Source: Methanomassiliicoccaceae archaeon (lineage in GTDB: Archaea > Thermoplasmatota > Thermoplasmata > Methanomassiliicoccales > Methanomethylophilaceae). From it: a stretch of DNA of 24,561 bases. A program made the position numbers and the translations under genes. How positions within the stretch are numbered: position 1 is the first letter of the stretch; each line of letters begins with the position of its first letter. The stretch is from contig JAIRJQ010000024.1 in NCBI GenBank assembly GCA_031260545.1, positions 1 to 24,561 of the forward strand. Reading direction: 5' to 3'. This document shows, piece by piece, positions 20,951 to 24,561 of this stretch. Below the pieces are notes generated by a model. The model did no database searches. It had not been told where the DNA came from and saw only the letters and a list, made by a program, of their open reading frames with translations.

Positions 20951-22209
20951 CCCATTGTATTCTGATTGCGCATGTACGGCCTCAGAACTTCCGGTATCGT
21001 GACGGTGCCGTCCTCATTCTGATAGTTCTCAAGTATCGCCACCATCGTTCTCGGCAGCGCCAGACCGGAACCGTTCAGCGTATGGATGAACTCACTCTTC
21101 AGATGCGGTTCCGGACGGAACTTTATTTTTGCTCTCCGAGCCTGGAAATCGGTGAAGCATGAGCACGACGACGCTTCGAGCCATCCATCACGTCCCGGAG
21201 CGTATAACTCAATGTCATAGCACTTCGCAGCCGCGAAGCCCATGTCCCCGGTGCAAAGCAGAAGCACACGGTACGGAAGTTCCAATCCGCGGACGATATC
21301 CTCTGCATCGTTCCTTAATTTTTCCAGAACATCGAACGATCCGTCGGGATGTACGAATTTTACCATCTCAACTTTGTTGAACTCATGCACCCGTACAATA
21401 CCGCGGGTATCCGAATGCTTTCCCGCTTCCCGTCTGAATGAAGGAAGATATGCGGTGTACGATATCGGCAACTCGCTCTTTTCAAATATCTCATCCTGGT
21501 GCAGATTTGTTACGGGTACCTCGGCAGTAGGATTAAGCCACATGTCATCCCTCTCAAGCCAATACATGTCGTCCTTAAGATTGGGGTACTGACCTGTCCC
21601 GATGACAGCGTTCTTAGTCACCACCACGGGTGTGAACACCTCTTTGTATCCTTGGTCCTGATGCATATCAAGCATGTAATTTATCAGTGCGCGTTCGAGT
21701 CTGGCACCATCACCTTTCAATACGTAGAATCCGCTGCCTGCAACTTTCACGCCCCTGTTAAAATCAATGATGTCCAAGGCCTCCGCGATCTCGAAATGTT
21801 CCTTCGGTCTGAATTTGAATTTCTTACGTGTTCCGTATTCTCCCACGATCACATTATCGTCAGCGTCCTTACCGATCGGAACGCTGCCGTGAGGGATGTT
21901 AGGGATGTTGAGGACGCATTCCTCTCTTATCGTATCCAATTCCGTAAGTCTCGAATCAATGCTCTTTATCTCATCGGACACCAGGCGCATCTCGTCTATC
22001 CTCTTTGTTTTCTCAGTGCCTGTAAGTTTAGGTATCAGCGAGGAGACATCGTTCCTCTGTTTTCTGAGAGCGTTCCCTTTCTCGGTAAGCATTCTCCATT
22101 CTGCGTCGGCATTAAGGAACGCCTCAAGCTTCGTATCAGAATAATTTCTGTTCCTCAGCATTTGTCTTATGCTTTCCGGGTCTTGTCTTATGATGTTAAC
22201 GTCCAGCAT
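20947..22209 (-). CDS. serS: Seryl-tRNA synthetase (common type)
   Basis: A class II aminoacyl-tRNA synthetase that charges tRNA-Ser. At 420 residues its length is standard. The N-terminal part (about 1-100) is the tRNA-binding coiled-coil arm. Motif 2 is FRREAGKHSDTRGIVRVHEFNKVE from 258, and motif 3 is NGSGLALPRTMVAILENYQ from about 377. TAEVPVTNLHQDEIF, the serine-binding TxE loop, is present. This is the widespread type, not the rare methanogen type found in Methanococcus and Methanothermobacter. Start at ATG 22209 with GAGGTG overlapping the stop of the CRM-protein gene. It is the last gene of an operon with rnp4 and the CRM protein, all concerned with RNA. Confidence 0.97.
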   Translation of the reverse strand: MLDVNIIRQDPESIRQMLRNRNYSDTKLEAFLNADAEWRMLTEKGNALRKQRNDVSSLIPKLTGTEKTKRIDEMRLVSDEIKSIDSRLTELDTIREECVLNIPNIPHGSVPIGKDADDNVIVGEYGTRKKFKFRPKEHFEIAEALDIIDFNRGVKVAGSGFYVLKGDGARLERALINYMLDMHQDQGYKEVFTPVVVTKNAVIGTGQYPNLKDDMYWLERDDMWLNPTAEVPVTNLHQDEIFEKSELPISYTAYLPSFRREAGKHSDTRGIVRVHEFNKVEMVKFVHPDGSFDVLEKLRNDAEDIVRGLELPYRVLLLCTGDMGFAAAKCYDIELYAPGRDGWLEASSCSCFTDFQARRAKIKFRPEPHLKSEFIHTLNGSGLALPRTMVAILENYQNEDGTVTIPEVLRPYMRNQNTMG

Positions 22210-22218
22210 GTCAACACC

Positions 22219-22512
22219 TCAGAACTTCTTCTGAGAAAGAGAGGTCCATGTCCTTTTGTCGGTAAGTATCAGCACATTTCCGCGAACATCCACTATAACC
22301 GAATCCGTCGCCTGCGACAGTGCATCAGCAATGTCGGCCGTCTCCGATTCCGAACTGGGGAGAACTTTGACCTTAACTATACGATGCGTCTTTATCTGTA
22401 ATCTCAATTCTTCGAAGACGCTCTCCTTCAATCCATCCTTACCGACATGCAGCGTAACGACAATATCGTTAGCTCTGCGCATGATCTCCTTTTTCGCTTC
22501 TTTTTCGGTCAT
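22219..22512 (-). CDS. YhbY-like CRM-domain RNA-binding protein
   Basis: The 97 residues fit a single CRM (YhbY) domain, a small RNA-binding fold linked in bacteria to pre-50S ribosomes. Visible pattern: an N-terminal helix (EAKKEIMRRANDIVVTLHVGKDGLKESVFEELRLQIKTHRIVKVKVL) with the GKDG loop that stands for the conserved GxxG, then ADALSQATDSVIVDVRGNVLILTDKR. I start at ATG 22512 because it overlaps the rnp4 stop (ATGA) and the upstream part of the frame is read from inside rnp4. The operon is rnp4 - this - serS, so a role in RNA processing or ribosome assembly is plausible. No catalytic residues are expected. Confidence 0.88.
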   Translation of the reverse strand: MTEKEAKKEIMRRANDIVVTLHVGKDGLKESVFEELRLQIKTHRIVKVKVLPSSESETADIADALSQATDSVIVDVRGNVLILTDKRTWTSLSQKKF

Positions 22513-22826
22513 CCTCTCTGCTCCTTTATGTAAGGAATTCTTTTCACAGATCCGCATTCCGTGCACCTCATTATTACTTTATGGGATCTGAGGCGCACCG
22601 TAAATGTGCCGGGCGCCATCGGCGCCAAACAATTTTTGCAGTATATGTGCTCCTTAGGTATCTTGGTCTTTGTTCTCATACTTATGCGTCTTGCTATGTC
22701 GACGTAGCGTCTCGCAAGATCCATATCGCCGTATGATGCCTGTTCTTTGCTCATTCTCATGAGCGTATTGATGCGCGTTCCAGCTATCGCTCCGATCTCG
22801 CTGCGCGGCATCCGTTTTTTGGACAT
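22509..22826 (-). CDS. rnp4: Ribonuclease P protein component 4 (Rpp21/Rpr2 family)
   Basis: A 105-residue subunit of archaeal RNase P, which removes the 5' leader from pre-tRNAs. The zinc ribbon is formed by C63-x2-C66 (YCKNCLAPM) and C88-x2-C91 (RCTECGSVKRIPY). The N-terminal helical part, with RINTLMRMSKEQASYGDMDLARRYVDIARRISMRTKTKIPKEH, matches the family. Length is normal. No Shine-Dalgarno lies ahead of the ATG at 22826, and TTTATATATT is centred about 29 nt upstream, so it begins its own leaderless transcript whose promoter overlaps the end of the gene before it. Confidence 0.93.
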   Translation of the reverse strand: MSKKRMPRSEIGAIAGTRINTLMRMSKEQASYGDMDLARRYVDIARRISMRTKTKIPKEHIYCKNCLAPMAPGTFTVRLRSHKVIMRCTECGSVKRIPYIKEQRG

Positions 22827-22850
22827 TTTATCATTACGTTCAATAACGAC

Positions 22851-22862
22851 AATATATAAATC
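22851..22862 (-). promoter_or_regulatory. Promoter of the rnp4-CRM-serS operon (TATA)
   Basis: On the minus strand, TTTATATATT is centred about 29 nt ahead of the ATG at 22826. It overlaps the stop codon of the upstream gene (22861-22863), so the intergenic space is used entirely as promoter. Confidence 0.6.
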
Positions 22863-23874
22863 ATTCCGCTTCGGTCATTGATATCATCGTTCTTTTTACG
22901 TCCAGCTCTTCTTCCGTAAGTTCACTGTCCTCTTTATTCATATAATTGTCATACAAAAATACAAAATAATCGTGGAATTTTTCAACGACCGCATCCCAGT
23001 CCTGTCCGGACGACGACATCCCCAGGTCCGGATAGGTAAGCTTCCAGTTCATGCTGCTGTTATCATATTTCACGGCAGCTTCCATAGGCTTTGATAAGAG
23101 GATATCGCGGTCCTTTGATATCATGTGGTCAAAATTCTTTTTGTTGAACAGTTCTATTGAATGAATATCGAAAACTTCCAGCAATTCGCCTTCATCCGAA
23201 TACCTCAGCGTACCTTTTACCAGAACGGCGTTGTTCACGCATTTTGCGGCGGCACCCTCGACATCCTGCGAACGGAATGTTATCTTAACGCGTTCGTCAC
23301 CTACGACAAAACCATACATCGGAACATTGCGTTTTGACTGTACTCCGTTCAGTATGCCTGTAACGGAGCCCTGCGACACCTTCGCATTCTTATCCAGATA
23401 CGCTTCCGTCTTTACGATATCTATGGGAATGAATCTCTTTTCACCATCGCCGGATGAGAACATAAGAACGTATCCTCTCTCTGCGGCCATGTGCTTTGAA
23501 AGTTCCATGAGATCATATAATATCACGAATCTGTAAACGGGGTCTTTGAATGTATCTTCGATCCAATACGTGCCGGCGCCTGAGCCCATCTTACTCAGTA
23601 TCAGGGTGAGCATGTCCATCGCTTTTTCCATCAGATGGCTTTTACCCTTTCCTGCGGACGCTTTGAACGAGATCCCGCCGTTCTCCGGGTCCATGTACAG
23701 CGTGAAACGATCAACAAAAGAAGCGGCAGGCCTGTCGTAAGAGCCGAATTCCTCTGCAATGAACGATTCGCCTATATGTGTCAATAACATCTGAATGTCG
23801 AACATCACATCCGACGCAACGGTTATCGGTATTCGCTTATCCTCTTTCTCCGATCTGACAGTTATGCTCAACAT
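22861..23874 (-). CDS. Protein of unknown function, 337 residues
   Basis: I do not recognise a family. The likely N-terminus is MLSITVRSEKEDKRIPITV at 23874; an earlier in-frame ATG at 23970 lies ahead of the TATA box (23928-23940) and would add residues that do not look like a normal start. No signal peptide or convincing membrane helix. Residues about 110-115 read GTYWIEDTF; the middle part has beta-rich sequence (GSVTGILNGVQSKRNVPMYGFVVGDERVKITFRSQDVEGAAAKCVNNAVLVKGTLRYSDEGELLEVFDIHSIELF), which resembles an OB-fold-like strand order only in a general way. The C-terminus is acidic (EDSELTEEELDVKRTMISMTEAE). Possible DNA- or RNA-related role; not shown. Confidence 0.75.
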   Translation of the reverse strand: MLSITVRSEKEDKRIPITVASDVMFDIQMLLTHIGESFIAEEFGSYDRPAASFVDRFTLYMDPENGGISFKASAGKGKSHLMEKAMDMLTLILSKMGSGAGTYWIEDTFKDPVYRFVILYDLMELSKHMAAERGYVLMFSSGDGEKRFIPIDIVKTEAYLDKNAKVSQGSVTGILNGVQSKRNVPMYGFVVGDERVKITFRSQDVEGAAAKCVNNAVLVKGTLRYSDEGELLEVFDIHSIELFNKKNFDHMISKDRDILLSKPMEAAVKYDNSSMNWKLTYPDLGMSSSGQDWDAVVEKFHDYFVFLYDNYMNKEDSELTEEELDVKRTMISMTEAE

Positions 23875-23927
23875 TTCTCTCAACCCACACATCGTCTGCT
23901 CAAGTGAACAAGACCTGTATTGCGAAC

Positions 23928-23940
23928 ATGATATATGAAT
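23928..23940 (-). promoter_or_regulatory. Promoter of the 337-residue protein gene (TATA)
   Basis: On the minus strand, ATTCATATATCAT. The expected start, near 23905-23910, leaves a leader of about 30-35 nt before ATG 23874 and excludes the longer start at 23970. Confidence 0.5.
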
Positions 23941-24005
23941 ATCCTTTGTCCGTACATGCGCATACCGCATTTGTGATACTCAAAGCGCACTATCCGATGT
24001 ATGAC

Positions 24006-24017
24006 AAAAATAAATAA
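24006..24017 (+). promoter_or_regulatory. Promoter of the PH-like membrane protein (TATA)
   Basis: AAAAATAAATAAC is centred about 26 nt ahead of ATG 24038, and no Shine-Dalgarno lies between. The message is probably leaderless. Confidence 0.55.
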
Positions 24018-24037
24018 CGCCAGATCCATCTCCATAT

Positions 24038-24460
24038 ATGTCTGATGATGACGCATACAGATCGAAGATGGGAGCCTTTTATGCGGGCGTGATCATATTT
24101 CTGTTCATTCTGGGAGGGGCACTTCTGGTCGGAGGTATTTCGAAATTTATCGGGGGCACAGTGTTAGTATGGTTAGTGGCCCTGTTCTTTCTGTACATGT
24201 GGCTGAGAGCGAGATATACGTTCAAAGAGAATGGGCTTCTGATACGAACTTCAATATCAGGGCGAGAGATAGATTATTCTTCGATCAAGCAGATCCAAGA
24301 TCTGTCCGGTCTTCTTACGGTCCATACGATGCCGGTGCTCTTTTCATCAGATCTGATTCACATAAAGTACGATAAGCACGGGGACATTTGGATATCGCCG
24401 GTGAGGAAGCAGGAGTTCCTGTCGAAGCTGAGGGCAAGATGCCCTTTCGCGTATTCGTGA
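24038..24460 (+). CDS. Membrane protein with two helices and a PH-like domain
   Basis: A 140-residue protein with a short charged N-terminus, two membrane helices (about 12-33, GAFYAGVIIFLFILGGALLVGG, and about 38-56, GGTVLVWLVALFFLYMWL), then a soluble C-terminal part (about 58-135). The C-terminal part, RYTFKENGLLIRTSISGREIDYSSIKQIQD...IHIKYDKHGDIWISPVRKQEFLSKL, fits the bacterial PH-like domain pattern (YyaB-like/bPH type): strand, Y-x-I-x-x-I turn, then ISP before the last helix. Such proteins are found in bacteria and archaea; their function is mostly unknown. Both ends of the helix pair probably face the cytoplasm. Nearby genes give no hint of its role. Confidence 0.8.
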   Translation: MSDDDAYRSKMGAFYAGVIIFLFILGGALLVGGISKFIGGTVLVWLVALFFLYMWLRARYTFKENGLLIRTSISGREIDYSSIKQIQDLSGLLTVHTMPVLFSSDLIHIKYDKHGDIWISPVRKQEFLSKLRARCPFAYS

Positions 24461-24506
24461 ACGCATATGATGTACGGGCTGAACAACGCCTTCGCCGGAG
24501 CACATA

Positions 24507-24561
24507 ATGACAAGAGATCATATTTTCGGCTGCGTATCTGCTCTGAACCTATTCGCGGCAG
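24507..24561 (+). CDS. Probable start of a further gene (3'-truncated by window edge)
   Basis: An ATG at 24507 with GGAG seven bases ahead (about 24496-24499) opens a frame, MTRDHIFGCVSALNLFAA, that stays open to the end of the window. It is too short to recognise, though the hydrophobic run may begin a membrane segment. A different open frame from 24466 also reaches the edge but has no ribosome binding site. Confidence 0.35.
   Translation, partial: MTRDHIFGCVSALNLFAA

Noticed and set aside
21499..22401. A 300-codon plus-strand frame opposite serS
   Set aside because: It is antisense to seryl-tRNA synthetase and the CRM gene, which have clear motifs; composition is that of a shadow frame.
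24466..24561. An alternative open frame (MMYGLNNAFAGAH...) at the window edge
   Set aside because: No ribosome binding site; the frame from 24507 has GGAG at a suitable distance, though neither can be proved.
1..24561. CRISPR arrays, transposases, integrases or attachment sites
   Set aside because: None seen on either strand; the repeats present are short palindromes and one tandem duplication.

Overview
The window looks like chromosomal DNA from a euryarchaeon, most likely a member of Thermoplasmatota close to Methanomassiliicoccales. It carries a large subunit of the archaeal D-family DNA polymerase, the archaeal S13-S4-S11-RpoD gene order, RNase P protein Rpp21, and three ether-lipid genes. 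TATA boxes of the form TTTAAATA lie about 25-30 nt ahead of transcription units. The lineage is inference: I could not run a homology search. All 23 genes whose stop is visible end in TGA (19) or TAA (4), never TAG, which fits a lineage that spares TAG for pyrrolysine but does not prove it. I saw no mobile element, CRISPR array, intein or prophage. Gene density is high and the content is mostly informational and lipid core.

Layout. 1-1335: the 3' end of a YrdC-type threonylcarbamoyl-AMP synthase, overlapping a type II methionine aminopeptidase. 1389-1476: tRNA-Leu(CAA). 1477-1895: a gap ending in a strikingly foldable leader ahead of the ribosomal operon. 1896-4293: S13, S4, S11 and RNA polymerase subunit D (with two complete 4Fe-4S motifs), closed by a hairpin terminator at 4301. 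4353-8695 (minus): a NOG1-like GTPase overlapping DNA polymerase D large subunit. 8860-12885 (minus): a 1341-residue secreted or membrane-anchored protein with a lamin-tail domain. 13104-16050: a tetraether-lipid block (Tes radical SAM enzyme, small 2x[4Fe-4S] ferredoxin, geranylgeranyl reductase). 16244-16513: a small membrane protein with its own promoter and terminator. 16574-19153 (minus): aminotransferase, unknown acidic protein and mevalonate kinase. 19483-20950: a small unknown protein and an HD-domain phosphohydrolase. 20947-22826 (minus): Rpp21, a CRM-domain RNA-binding protein and seryl-tRNA synthetase. 22861-23874 (minus): an unknown protein. 24038-24460: a two-helix membrane protein with a PH-like domain. 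A further gene probably starts at 24507.

The most interesting parts are these. The Tes-ferredoxin-GGR operon puts saturation of the isoprenoid chains, a candidate electron carrier and C-C tail joining in one transcript, with mevalonate kinase just downstream on the other strand. The S13 leader (1743-1874) can fold into a closed multibranch RNA with a possible pseudoknot to the Shine-Dalgarno sequence. This resembles in concept, but not in sequence, the S4-controlled alpha-operon leader of E. coli. A recurrent hairpin plus T-tract follows several plus-strand units, and first genes of units are often leaderless while internal genes have Shine-Dalgarno sequences.
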